The notes under the pieces: generated by a model | Database searches by the model: none | What the model saw: only the letters and a program-made list of their open reading frames with translations | Told to the model about the DNA's origin: nothing | Assembly: GCA_013115135.1 (NCBI GenBank) | Contig: JABANP010000082.1 | Location: forward strand, 96,894 to 160,893 | DNA: 64,000 nucleotides | Direction of reading: 5' to 3' | Source of the DNA: Perkinsus olseni | Taxonomy: Eukaryota; Perkinsozoa; Perkinsida; Perkinsidae | Program-made: the position numbers and the translations under genes | Part shown: positions 28,904 to 40,500 of the stretch, in pieces | Position numbering within the stretch: position 1 is the stretch's first letter | Layout of the letters: every line of letters starts with the position of its first letter

Positions 28904-31423
28904 CTATGCACCAGTAGTTTCATCGGGGACCGCTTGATTAGCATCACTCGGCATGTTTTCTAATTCCAGTGGGCTCTGTGGGGCTCTGAGGTTGAGTTCC
29001 AGATTAGCCACCTTGTCCTCCATCAACTGGACTCGCTTTTCAATCAACTCCATCGTCCTCTGAATAACCTGACTCCGCCAGTGCACTCGAGCGAACGGCT
29101 CTTCAATACCAGAAGCTGGTCACCGACGGCCTCCATCGCTTTGGGTACAGCCTCCGTAGTAACACTTCCAAGGTCCAAGGTTCGACTCGTCGCAGCTGAT
29201 GAGACCACATCGTTCACACCCTTCGTTCCGTACACTACCTGTCGCCTCCGATCTCGTGAACGCTACGGGGGCCGGCGATGTCGAATAGCCCCTTAAAGGA
29301 CCTTCTGACGGGCGGGGATCAGCAAGCACTGGAGTAGGCGCTCGCATTGGGAGGATTATGGAGTCCTCGATGTCCCAGATATAGACCTGCGACATAGTAA
29401 AAGCACCCGACCCCGGCATCGAACCCGGGGTCGCGGTATACCCCTGCCTTCCTCACCTGTCCGTCAGCCGAGCCAATAATGAGTTCATATCGACCATCCA
29501 CATCTTGACACCATCGGACCTAGCGAGAAGCGACTGCATCACACAAGCCGTGACGAAACCTACGCTATTGACAGGTGGCAGCCGAGCAGCTGCCTCAGCC
29601 TTCCCTTGGGCCACACAGGCAATGCGACGCCCTTCTCGCAGGTCCCAAAGACGGATGTCTCCCTGCCGGCCGCCCGAGGCCAGCAGGTGGCCGTTATCGG
29701 GACGGAGGGCGATGGAGAGAACCGACCCTACCAGGGCAGAAGATTTGGTAGAATTGTGGTATTCTAGCGGACCTCGGTCGTGAGCGGGAGAATATCTTTG
29801 AACTAGCTGCTTCCCGGTCGGCAACCTTGTGTCCCAAAAGTTGATCGATCCATCGTCACCGGCGGCCCCCACGAGCTGTGGGGTGACCGGCGAGAAGGTA
29901 ACCGAACGGACGGAGAGGGTATTGTCGTAGAAACTGAAGACCATAGGGATAGCGAGCCCGGATTGATAATTCAGGCTGATGGCTTCGACGAGAGGATGAC
30001 TCTGGCCAAATGGCTGACCACTACGATGGCAAAGGGGAAGCGTTCCCCTGACTGTCAGCACGGCCAAACTAGGGACGGAGTAATTGTGTCCCAAGAAGCA
30101 CTCAATGCCATTCGAGAAAGACCTTGATTTGAATTCGCTTGTTCTGGCGACCCCGTATGATTCGCTAGAGAGTTTCCGAGCAAGTTGTATGAGATCGTCG
30201 AAGCGGCAAGTCCCTTAGAGCCTTCGAGCAGCAGCAGCAGGGTCTGACCAGGCAAAGTTGGTCTTGGTCTCGATATCCCACACCCTGACGGTGCGGTCTT
30301 CCCCGCCGCTCACAGCGGAAGCAGCATCAGCCGAGAAAGCACACGTCAGCACCCAGTTAGAGTGGCCAACGAGAGAACAGAGAAATCTGATGACGAAATG
30401 ATCTCCTCCCTAGTAGCAGCGGAACAAAGCATTACTTTCGATCCTGCAGGTTGGCGGCTTTCCTGTCACCACCGACGGGCATCTTCCACAACTTCACAGT
30501 CTTGTCATCCGAACAGGTTAGCATCAGGTCCTGAGCAACCGATGGGACATGGCGGAGGGGTCGGCAGTGTATTCTTCTACCAGGCTTTCGCTCAGCTAGG
30601 TTAGTCACTTAATCCATCGAGCATTCGTAGACAATTCAGTCGTTTTCATAGGAGGGTAATTCATAGGACATTTTTCACTCAATTATATACTCTCACATAG
30701 GTTCTGCGAGATGAGTCAGTGTTGTGCGATTTCCGCGCGCTCCCCTCGGACGGAGAGAAGAGAGCACTACCGTTTGAGCTTGTGACCAATCGAGATCGCG
30801 GATAACTCCGGTATGACAGCCTTTGTAGACAGCCGAGCTGGCACCATTCGAGCTGGGGGCATTGTACCATAGGCGTACCTGAGCTTACCAGCTCCCAGTT
30901 ACAATTACCACGGCTGGAATGGTCTAGTTGGTTATGACGATCGCCTCACACGCGATAGGTCCCGAGTTCGATTCTCGGTTCCAGTATCTACCATTTGTCA
31001 TATTAACTACCGTCTTGTCAACTCCAGCGCTCGCAATCCATCGCCCCGATGCATCCGCCGCCACCGCTGTAATTCTATCACTATGGCCCTCACAACGGAG
31101 CGGTCTACAACAACAAAGAGACCGATGACGACACAAGGCCGCAGTAGTCGCTCCCCTATGAGATGATGAGCGTCAGCCAACTCATCACCTGGTGTTGTGT
31201 TTGGTACTCCAAATGATGACACTACCATCGCCTCCCGAAGAGGCGTATTGGCTGAAACCTAATCACAGACCGATGACCATCTACTGAGGCAGTCGGACAT
31301 ACCCGCTCCCCCTGATGGTACCGGTACGGCACGAGTGACCGGTCCTTTATGACCCTTGAAGACTCTCGCTATGGACAAGCCTGGGTTGATGGGGACTGAT
31401 GCTGATCTACACTCGACAGACAT
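28904..31423 (-). CDS. POC1: POC1-like centriolar WD40-repeat protein
   Basis: Multi-exon minus-strand gene starting MSVECRSASVPINPGLSIAR and continuing VFKGHKGPVT, close to the POC1 start HFKGHRDAVT. WD40 blades follow in order: QYASSGGDGSVIIWSTK (about 31240); CEGHSDRITAVAADASGRWI with ASAGVDKT (ending 31011); spliced in phase to VRLWYNAPSSNG (from 30878); LMLTCSDDKTVKLWKMP (about 30530); HSNWVLTCAFSADAASAVSG with GEDRTVRVWD (about 30340); SVRSVTFSPVTPQLVGAAGD (about 29920); and LRPDNGHLLASGGRQGDIRL (about 29700). The C-terminal exon has the short coiled coil MELIEKRVQLMEDKVANLEL, comparable to the SILEQRLTLTEDKL segment of POC1. POC1 stabilises centrioles and basal bodies. A tRNA-Val gene lies in the intron 31010-30879 on the opposite strand. 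Some exon ends are approximate. Confidence 0.72.
30913..30986 (+). tRNA. tRNA-Val (anticodon CAC)
   Basis: The 74 nt fold as a cloverleaf: acceptor GCTGGAA/TTCCAGT, anticodon stem ATCGC/GCGAT with loop CTCACAC (anticodon CAC), and T-arm CCGAG-TTCGATT-CTCGG. No intron. It fills most of a 132-nt intron of the POC1-like gene, on the opposite strand. Confidence 0.95.
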
Positions 31424-31799
31424 CAGCCACGGTGGTCTGTGGTAGGTACTAGAAATTAACCAACGCAACCGATGCGGATTAACTCGTTGGCAGATCGACG
31501 ACACCCTTGGAAAGGATCCCTAGGCGCCGCGACTACATCTGATTCAGCCCCGATTCACGACGCCAGGTTCCCCATCTCAACCCTTAGTGGTCAACCGAGA
31601 TTAGATCGAGGAGACTAGCACTGCTCAATAGACTACCATTTCCGAGTCCCTACCGCAACTGTACGACCCCACGCCCCTCTCCCAGCAGTCACTTCAACTC
31701 AACTCGATATTCCTGTGACCAGTAGCCTGTGACCGTCAAGCCGTCGCTTTCACCGCTGTTGTTGTTGTTGTTATTAATACTAATAGCATCATCAGCACC
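31424..31799. other. Intergenic, POC1 promoter side and RPL26 3' side
   Basis: No gene is seen. A short run of GTT repeats lies near 31756-31775. Confidence 0.5.
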
Positions 31800-32341
31800 T
31801 TAATCAACCTGAGCCATGGCGACGTCTTTCTCGGTGTAGCTCTTCTTGCCAGAGTCCTTGGAGCGGTTCTTGCGCTCAAGGAGGGCCTTGCGGTCCTTGT
31901 CCATCTTCAGCTTGGTGATGACGACCTTGGAGGGATGGACACCGACGTTAGCGTGGGAGCCGTTGACCTAAAGAGCGACCATAAAAACAACAGAAGCTTC
32001 CGGAAAGGGAATTTATTACCTTGTCGCGGGTAAGACGCTCGATGTGGATGACGAACTTCTTACGGTAGCAGGCGGTGACCTTGCCCTCACGGTCGCTGTA
32101 GTGACCGCGGACAACCATGACCTCATCATCCTTACGGATGGGGACGGACCTGGTGGATGAGAAGAGTAGCTAGAGGTGTCAGAAAAGTCCCCTCATTGAG
32201 AAATTACCTGACGTTGTACTTGGCCCTCAACTCCTTGGAAAGAGGGGCGGACATGATGATCCTCCTCTGGTCCGAAGGGGCGGTGAAGTGGGCCTTACGG
32301 CTCTTACGACGAGAAGACGACACCGCGGGCGAGAACTTCAT
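31800..32341 (-). CDS. RPL26: 60S ribosomal protein L26 (uL24)
   Basis: Three exons: 32341-32208, 32149-32020 and 31977-31800, with phases agreeing. The protein starts [20 protein letters not shown], exactly the eukaryotic L26 pattern, and continues [20 protein letters not shown]. Exon 2 has [20 protein letters not shown], the KOW motif, and [20 protein letters not shown]. The last exon has [20 protein letters not shown] and [13 protein letters not shown], ending AMAQVD. The length (about 147 residues) is normal. It is part of the large ribosomal subunit near the peptide exit tunnel. Introns are 58 and 42 nt, a good yardstick for this genome. Confidence 0.97.
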
Positions 32342-33030
32342 GGTAAACAACTACGGCTACTACCAAACATTAATCAACTCGGCCTCCATCTTGACCTATT
32401 TGGTATCTTACAAGGTCGACCTCAAAGATATTCACCGCAACCAACCCACGCATACAGTACGTCAAGAGCACTAAGCACAAATAAACTCTTCGAACCAGCC
32501 CTACCACTCGAAACACGTCTGCCGCACCACCAGGGCCGAAATTGGCTAAGCCAGGGCATCGCAGGGGCGCGCTGGGATGAAATCGATCACGCGATCGATT
32601 ATTCCGCGCATCGTGAGAGATGGTGCCGGGAGAGTCTGCTGAGCTTCCCCCACCCGTACTGAGCTTATTAGTAGCCCGGTACAGCGTACTCGTATATTAG
32701 CTACTGCCATACGGAGATCTCGGCGTCGCGCGCCACGAAATTCATGTTGCTTTGTGGATTGGTCACATCCACGATGTCCTCATCTCGTTTTACTAGGACG
32801 AGCTTTTCACCTTCTACCGCCAGTAGCGGTAGGAGGCAGCTCCGCCAGTCCTCAGTGGCAATTTTGGGTCACTGCGATTGTAACGAACGACCATATGAGA
32901 TAACACATCTCGGCGTTGCCGACTGTCAGGGGAGATGAACGATTGGAAGAAGCTAGGGAGTGCGCTATCTTGACCAGTTTTGTATCTTGCACGCTCAACC
33001 TGAAGATACATTTCAGTTCCTCTGTGCGCC
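32342..33030. other. Divergent intergenic region between RPL26 and METTL6
   Basis: No gene seen. A palindrome ATCGATCACGCGATCGAT occurs near 32581; a near copy, AATCGATCACGTGATCGATT, is at about 39353 in a DNA2 intron. Confidence 0.5.
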
Positions 33031-33927
33031 ATGTCCTCTCTCCCACCCTTACCCACTGTGAAGGAGTACAAGCCCACCTCAGACGATCTCGCCGAAGCCG
33101 ACCAAGTCATCTCACAGGCCGCCGAAGTCCCCGAATTTTGGGCCAAAAAATACGAAAAAGATGCGGTGAAAAATTGGGACCTTTTCTACAAGCGAAACAA
33201 AACCAACTTCTTCAAAGACCGACACTACCTCGTCACTGAGTTCGGCGAAGTTGCTCGCAGTGACTCATTCCTCGGTTCCAAAGAGACGGGGCTGTTGGTG
33301 GAAATTGGCTGTGGCGTCGGCAACGCTGTAATCCCTCTGGCGGAGGCCTGCCCGAATCTTTCCATCCTCGCCACTGACTGCAGCAGTGTGGCGATTGGGC
33401 TCCTCGATGAGAGGTTGAAGACGGAGGAGACCTCGGTGGCCCAGAGGATCTCTACCAGGGTCATTGACGCCACCAGCGCTGAGTTCCCCCCGAAGGACTT
33501 GGTCGGGTCGGCCGACTTTGTGTTGTTGCTCTTTTGCCTGAGCGCCATCTCGGAAGCTCATTACTCGGCCATTGTGGACGGGTGCCGGCGGATCCTCAAG
33601 CCCGGTGGAATAGTGCTCTTTCGAGATTACGGAAAATACGATTTGGCGCAGTTGCGGTTCTCGAAGGACAAGGGAAGGGCCGCGACGGCATCGCGGCTGC
33701 CCGGCGAGGAGGATTTCTACGTTCGCCAGGACGGGACTCGGGCTAAGTTCTTCACCGAGGAATCTTTGGTTGATTTGTGGGAGAGACAGGGCGGGTTGGA
33801 GAGAGTGGAGCTGCTTACTCACCGAAGATGCGTTGTTAATAGGAAGCAAGGAAAGGAGATGAAGCGGGTGTGGATCCAGGCTAAGTGGCGAGTTCCTCTC
33901 CCCAATGATAGTCACGTTTCTCTGTAG
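33031..33927 (+). CDS. METTL6: tRNA N3-methylcytidine methyltransferase, METTL2/6/8 type
   Basis: A single-exon gene of 298 codons. The N-terminal half carries the family signature FWAKKYEKDAVKNWDLFYKR followed by NKTNFFKDRHYLVTEF. The SAM-binding site is LLVEIGCGVGNAVIPLAEAC (near residue 89), with the later ATDCSSVAIG and DFVLLLFCLSAIS. The C-terminal part has GGIVLFRDYGKYDLAQLRF, then FYVRQDGTRAKFFTEE, and VVNRKQGKEMKRVWIQAKW, all typical of METTL6 and yeast Trm140-type enzymes. These methylate cytosine 32 in the anticodon loop of certain tRNAs (Ser, Thr, Arg). No targeting peptide is visible. Which of METTL2, 6 or 8 it represents cannot be settled from sequence alone; the short N-terminus favours METTL6. 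Confidence 0.92.
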   Translation: MSSLPPLPTVKEYKPTSDDLAEADQVISQAAEVPEFWAKKYEKDAVKNWDLFYKRNKTNFFKDRHYLVTEFGEVARSDSFLGSKETGLLVEIGCGVGNAVIPLAEACPNLSILATDCSSVAIGLLDERLKTEETSVAQRISTRVIDATSAEFPPKDLVGSADFVLLLFCLSAISEAHYSAIVDGCRRILKPGGIVLFRDYGKYDLAQLRFSKDKGRAATASRLPGEEDFYVRQDGTRAKFFTEESLVDLWERQGGLERVELLTHRRCVVNRKQGKEMKRVWIQAKWRVPLPNDSHVSL

Positions 33928-34506
33928 CTCGGTGCTGTTCTCGTTAGAGGTGAAAGCGTTAATTACAACGGTGAAGGGTTTTGGGGATTGGCCCTACCAC
34001 AACGATCGGACGATCCACCGGAGTTGTCCCGGCTTCGGCTCTGCTCCCATCTATAGGAGTAGTTCTCCAGGTTAATCGATACGGTATCTCTTATCGATGG
34101 TCCAGCGTGGGGCGGATGGTCGCCTTGTACCTGAGGGATTCTAGTGGCTTGGTTGTACTGTGATTCTTAGTATGTTGCATCAAGTATGTTGCTCCTCGAC
34201 AGTGGGAAGATAGGCTTCAAATTCCAACTCACTCGTAGTTGTAATTTATGGTTTACGAATCGACGTTGTTGGTTAGAGTGCCATGTTGCTGTCATTGATG
34301 GTTTCATATCATCATACTGCTCGAAGTGAACAGACTTTCTGCTGTAATTCGGACGTATCTTAGGTCGACCCACGGCGATCGCAGGAAGGTCGATCACGTC
34401 GGAGGGGCCACTGCCATGGGAATCTTTCTAGGGTGATACCGTGCGTTCGGGTGTGTCTTATTTCCAGCCACCGACTGCGCTCTGGCTTTGAAGTTCATAT
34501 TTTTTC
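33928..34506. other. Intergenic, DNA2 promoter region
   Basis: No gene or RNA seen. Confidence 0.5.
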
Positions 34507-37500
34507 ATGTCATCTGTGCGGACATCGACGAGAGCCTCGTCAGGCCGGCGACTGACTCCGGCGAAGCGGTGCTCGTCAGCTAGAGATGAAGATATTACTT
34601 GGTCTCCTGGAAAGAGGAAGAAATTGGAGACGTCTAAGGGGCCTCCGAGCATGGGGACGGAGAGGGAGGCGCAGTGCTACTTGAAAAGTAGTCAGAGTGG
34701 GGTCACTGCTGCTACGCTGAGTTCAACGCCGAGGATTGTGCGGGTGGCGAGGCTGCGGGAGAGAGTGAGAAGTAATGGTAGTCAGCTGGGGGATGACGAT
34801 GGACTCGCGGCGAAGGAGGAGCAGGAGTTGATGAGAAATATCAGGCCTTGTGCAACGCAGATGGACACCTTCGATCGAGAGGAGGAACTGGAGCTGTTGG
34901 AGGCAGCTGAGATGATAGAGGCGGGGGAGATGAGTATGGGGCAACAGTCAGGGGGCAGCTCGTGGAGTAGCAGTTGCCAAAGGAGTGGTATGAATCAATT
35001 CCCGACGCAAGTGCAAGCGTCGTCAATGCCGGTGCGTGAGAATCAATTTAATGCTGTTAATGTGATTCGGAGCCCTCCTCCATTGACTGTGAAGGATGGC
35101 CTATCTTCGTCATCACCTCCGAGTGCTCCTTCACGAAAGCCAGCGAGACCTTCGGGAGAGAGGAAGCTGATCCCCGGAACACAAGTTAATGACGATTGGA
35201 GTGACATCGAGCTAGATGACCTAGAGGCGGCCTGCACTCAGGTGAGAGTTGGTGGATATGTGGTAGTGAATGTAGCTTCCCTTTGCCGCTTTCCGTGCTA
35301 GGTTGAGTGTGCAGTAGCAGCATTGAAGGAGCCAGCAGCGGAAACTGCTAAGGGAGTTGATTATGATGACGACTTTGGATCATTGGCTTCGGAGGACCTC
35401 CTAGCTGCGATGGAGGAGATCGAGGCGGCAGCGGATCGAGCGGCAGGTGAGGGGTGGTGGCTTCGGGGTGGCAGGGCCTCGAGTAAGTTTTCGCAATTGC
35501 AGAGGGAGCTCTTTGGCTTTAAGTGGTGGGGATTCGTTCGAAAGAGGTGGGATTGCGGGACAAGGTTGAGAAAAATCGCGAAAATAATTCCGCCGCCGGG
35601 AATTGAACCCGGGTCTCCCGCGTGACAGGCGGGAATACTCACCACTATACTACAGCGGATCTGTTATTGTAGGTGTTCATTTCAAGTAGTGCAGTCGAGC
35701 CACCCTCAGGTACCGATGAGCAACCCCCGTGGGGCAAATGGGCGAAGCACATCGAGAGCCGCTTGAGCAGCGAAAAGCCTCAGATCAACTCACCGGCTCA
35801 CGAAGTGAGTCAATTGTGGTAACAGCGTTGGTCCGAGGTGGTAGGACGATCAATGCTGCTAACGCTGAATAGAGCCAATAATCACCATCTCTCCTCACGC
35901 CTTCGTTCAGGTCCACCTGACTCTTGAGAATGGTAAAGTGGTGGTCCTGAAAGGTCCCTGGTACTGGTTCTGGCAAGGTCACTGCAATAAGCTCGTGCTC
36001 GCTGGGGACCCGGTTAACCTAGTGTTGGCGGATGAGAAGGACGCCGAGGCTTTTGTGGTCACCTGCGGGGAGACCGGCAACTTCCTCATATTTCACCCGT
36101 CTATTCTCCTGTCCGGGACGACGGTCTCGAACGCTCTGCCTTGCCACAGGAAGACGCTGCTGCAACATCTTCTTAGTGACGTTGGTTACGGAGCGCAGAA
36201 TAACATCTACGCAACAGTCGGTAACGCCGTTCACGCGATACTGCAAAGTTCTCTGATGTTCGGTCGAGGTCGACTGGATGAGGGTTACGTTCGTCAGGCT
36301 ATCGAGGAGTCTAAGATGGATTTGTGGTTCAGTGGGTTCAGTAATGCCTCCGTACTGGAGCGCCATGTGCGGGAAAGAGTACCGCAGATCGCAAAGTGGC
36401 TAAGTGAGGTAATACCAGCGAAATTTAGTCGAATGATCGCGGCTGAGCAAAACGTCCATTGCCAAAAATTTGGGCTGAAGGGGAAGATAGACGCCGTGAT
36501 GGAGCTGACTGGAGGGCAGTGGAAGGCCTGTCTCGAGATCAAGACGGGGAAGCCTTGGCACACTCATATGGGTCAAGTGATGCTGTATCATCTCCTCATG
36601 ATGGACCTGTACGGGGAGGAGGCGGTGAAGGGCGGTCGACTGGAGGTTGGGTATTTCAATGGAAATAGAAATCAGAGGGGGCCTCCGGGAGGAGCTCCAC
36701 CGTCCGCCGAGATCAGCGAGGTAGGCGTGCATCTTCGGGTGAAGAAGGAGCTTCACCCTACCATATTATTCTGATTCGAAAAAATTCTATCGCAAGCGGC
36801 AGTGCCCATGATAGAAATTTCTGCATACCATAACTTCCACACTTCAGGAGTTACATCCCCCCAGTGCTTCAACTTCTCATCAAAATTCAGCAGTACTTGC
36901 CATGCTACGATCTCTCTCCACTCACAAGTGCCTCAGTGAATTTCCTCTCTTCGAAATCACTCCTGTCCATCGGCAGTCCTACTACGAATCGGTACAGCTC
37001 ACGGTCTCTGAACGGCAGCATGGCAATTGCTGTTGATGCAACAGAGCTAGTCGTTCTACAATCTGTCTCTTCTTCTAGGAGTGTCTCAGTGTACCTTTTC
37101 TCCTCTTCTCTGTGAGTGGAAACGGAGTTATACATGAATCAAGAACGAAAAGTTTATCAACTTCAATCAGCCAAACAGCGCCCGCCAGCAGCACCTTCTC
37201 TCCTCGTTATCGCTCTGGTCCACCAGGAGCCTCCTGTCCTTATCAGGTTACTCCCAATCCCACTGAGCTGGATAACCTAGTATGTGTCCGGAATACATTA
37301 GCGTTGCATTTAGCAAGGAAGACTCTGCCGGCTCCCATCGGCTCCAAGAGGGAGTGTGAGAGGTACTAGGGGCGTGGAAATGGGGAGATTATACACCATT
37401 TCGAGCGGGATTATATTTCCACGAGAATTTTCATGCGAATTCGTGTTCTAACTATGATTGCATCATGTTCGATGGTAGTAGTGTTCATTATATTCAAGTA

Positions 37501-40500
37501 CTCCTATTTACACTTGTACTATATCGTAATTTTCAATGCCTCATATTCGAGATTGTTTCGTACGAAGTCGGATTGCCCTGCTCCTTTCAGCACCTCTTTT
37601 CTCATGACGTTGATAGCACTCTTTTCATGAATGCAATGCAAGACTGTTCTCGAACTGAATCTTACGTGACTTATCGTTGTCATCATGTATTTCGAAATGA
37701 AAAAATCAGAGGAAAAAACTATCGTTCCATATATAGTATATATCATTGCCGAGTATACGACCCCGTTATATTCCGAGTATATTCTGCAGCTTGAAATATT
37801 TCTCACAATTTCAGGTGCCCAGTCGCTCCTCATTGTGTAGCGGCGCATGTCGTACTGGAGAAACGGTGAGAGGGAGTCTCGTGGCGCGCGGGAATTTCAA
37901 CTTGCTGCTCTTAGAAGCGCAGTCGAATTCGGTTGCGCTCCACCTGTTGCGGTTGAGTCGTCTGGCAGCCTTTTGGATGAGTATATACGAAAATGGTGGA
38001 GGTGGTTGCGGAGGGAAGAGCGTGCTGGTACTACGCGATTGGGCGGGGCTGAGCCTTATCTCTTGTGCAAATGGCGGCTTCGAGTTCTTCCGATTGGAAC
38101 AGCTACGTTTCCTCTTTGCCCTCTTACTAGTCGTACTAGAAATCTTCCGAAATCACGCTTTCGGAGGGTCGGGATCGAACGTCTTCAGATCAATTCATCA
38201 TGATGTGGAGTTCATGGGTTCTGTATTTATACGGAGTATTCGCACTGTGGATTGTATTGATTCCTGTCAACCGCGGGGTCGAGAAATATGTATTAATTAT
38301 ACAGTATAATTCAATAGTAGTCGTTTTTATGAGAGTTACTTGTAGAGCTGAAAGGAGGCTCGTGGTAACCAAAGTGAAGATTAGCACGTAGTTGTGTATT
38401 GGTGCAACGATACGGTGGATTCATGGTATGAGCTAGCGAGCCTTCGAGCTTCGAGCCTTCGATGGCATTCGTTGCAAGAACGGGAGGAGGACGAGGTCCT
38501 CCACTGTTATCGTGTTTAGGTGACCATGCACCAGTGGACGTCCTCCAGAACGCTCGAGTGATGGAAATATCTTTTGGAGAAGGCAGGCAAATATGGCGGG
38601 TAGAGGGAGAGGCTTTTGGCCAGGATATCTCGTCAGGAGACGAGCTACACGTAATGCTGCACGGGGTGCTCGGGAATGTGTTTAGAAATCGATTATGATT
38701 TAGTAATACCATAATTGTATATATACGGTTAATTTAGGATCTCTTTCCCCATAGAACTATATCATAACAATAGCTTGCGGCGTGTGTTCGTACGCGAAGT
38801 GACTAGAACGCCACGGGAGCGCGCCCTCATATCTGTCTCGCTGTTCCATTACTCCCTCGTTGCCGTAAGATGATGTAGACGGCTGTAGTCCTCAACCAAC
38901 ATTTGTTTTTCAGAACAATAACAAAGTAAAATGAATATAAAATCATATGTTGATAAGGTCGGTTCAACTCCACCTATCATCAAGAGGCCTTGCCCGGTTA
39001 CTATCGGCGCTGAGTGTGAAGGCGATCGTTACATTGGATACTGAATGCCTGTCGTTGACTTCTATCAGTCTAAGAATTTCTCTCATTTTCAATCGGAAAC
39101 TTCCTAAGAGAACGTGTTCCCAGTTTTCATGGACTTTTCAGCGGAAACTAAATTTTATACACTTTGGTAGAATTTGTACTAAGTGTAATTCTTAGTTCAC
39201 TATAGAGCGGAAATTACAAAAATTTGATGGACTCATTTTTAATTAGTATAAATATTTAGAAAGGTGTGTTTCAACGGAGGGACAGCGGGAGAGATTGCTG
39301 ACATGCGCTGGATATATGCACATTACTTTCGGTTGAAACTTTCTTACAGGAAAATCGATCACGTGATCGATTTAGGTATCCTACCAGCGTTATGGTCCGC
39401 GCAATATTGCTACGGGCGAGGTCACTGAAGTATCAAGTCAAGGGTCGAGAATAATAGTGGTTTTGTCCATGAGAGATGACGGAATGCCGGACATTCCTCC
39501 CTCTCATGTCGATATCGAAGATCTCGAGCGTATCGCGACTGGTGCGAACAAGAGTGTTTACGTCGACTCCAAGCGGTTGTTCAAGCTCACGAGAGTTGAC
39601 TGGGGCAGTGCTGGCCAGACCAAGCGGAATCGATCCCTCCTGCTGGAGCTCGCTCACGATAGCAGTGGCAGGGGATGGGCGGCTATTTTGGCGGGAGCAG
39701 CGAAAGTGCAACTGCCGAGGCTACGGCCGTGGGTGGCGGTCCCGGTGCCGTACGAAATCAGACCGGCGTTCGAGACGCTGAATGAGGGACAGAAGCGGGC
39801 TGTGTGCGCTGCGCTAGAGCTAGTTCGACAGGGTGGCTCAGAATTGACTGGAGATCGGTGGGCTCTACCGGTTTGTGGATACCCTGGAACGGGGAAGTCG
39901 AGTATGTTGGCTGTGTTGTTGCTCGGGTTGAGGTATGGCAGTGAGAGGAGAGTACTGCTGGTCAGCCATACTCATACGGCTGTTGATAATCTGCTATTGA
40001 AAGCTAAGGAGTTAGCAGGAACCAACAACTTGAAGGACTTCGAGTAGGTTGGGAGTGAGCTGATTCATCAATTTTATGCTCCAGTTTGGGTGGGGTGCCG
40101 TTGTGGCTGTAGAAAAGTGTGGCCGAAAAAAGGAAAAAAACTTCTATGGTGCAACTGTTGATAGTAGTGTGAGGATTGTGCTTGTTTTCGTCTGAAGTAC
40201 GTAACGCCTGGTGCTGAAGTCCTCGGAAAGTCTTAAGGTATTTACTGAACACTACTTCTATGAATGAATATCGCTTTGCTGTGTCTACTATAACAAATGC
40301 TGATCATGGTGGGAATCATAGCCGTACGGACGTTTTATTTTTGCATGTGCTACGCTCGCTGATATTTTCTCTGCGTCGCTCTGTTCAGCTTCGTCCGCCT
40401 GGGTCGGTCCTCATCGACCTCTGTCAAGCCTGAGCTGGCCGAGCACTACCCTCCGTCAGAATGGCCGTCGGTAGAGAGTATTTCAGATTTTCTCCGCACG

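Noticed and set aside
36757..37135. Minus-strand frame with protein-like text (EVWKLWYAEISIMGTAACDR) suggesting a nested gene inside DNA2
   Set aside because: It overlaps the DNA2 nuclease exon end, has no start or clear splice partners, and plus-strand sequence in the same interval fits the DNA2 linker. Probably a shadow frame.
37746..38309. Open frame of 187 codons inside the DNA2 interval as a separate gene
   Set aside because: A different frame of the same stretch (DEYIRKWWRWLRREE) fits the DNA2 linker, and the 187-codon frame has no recognisable domain.
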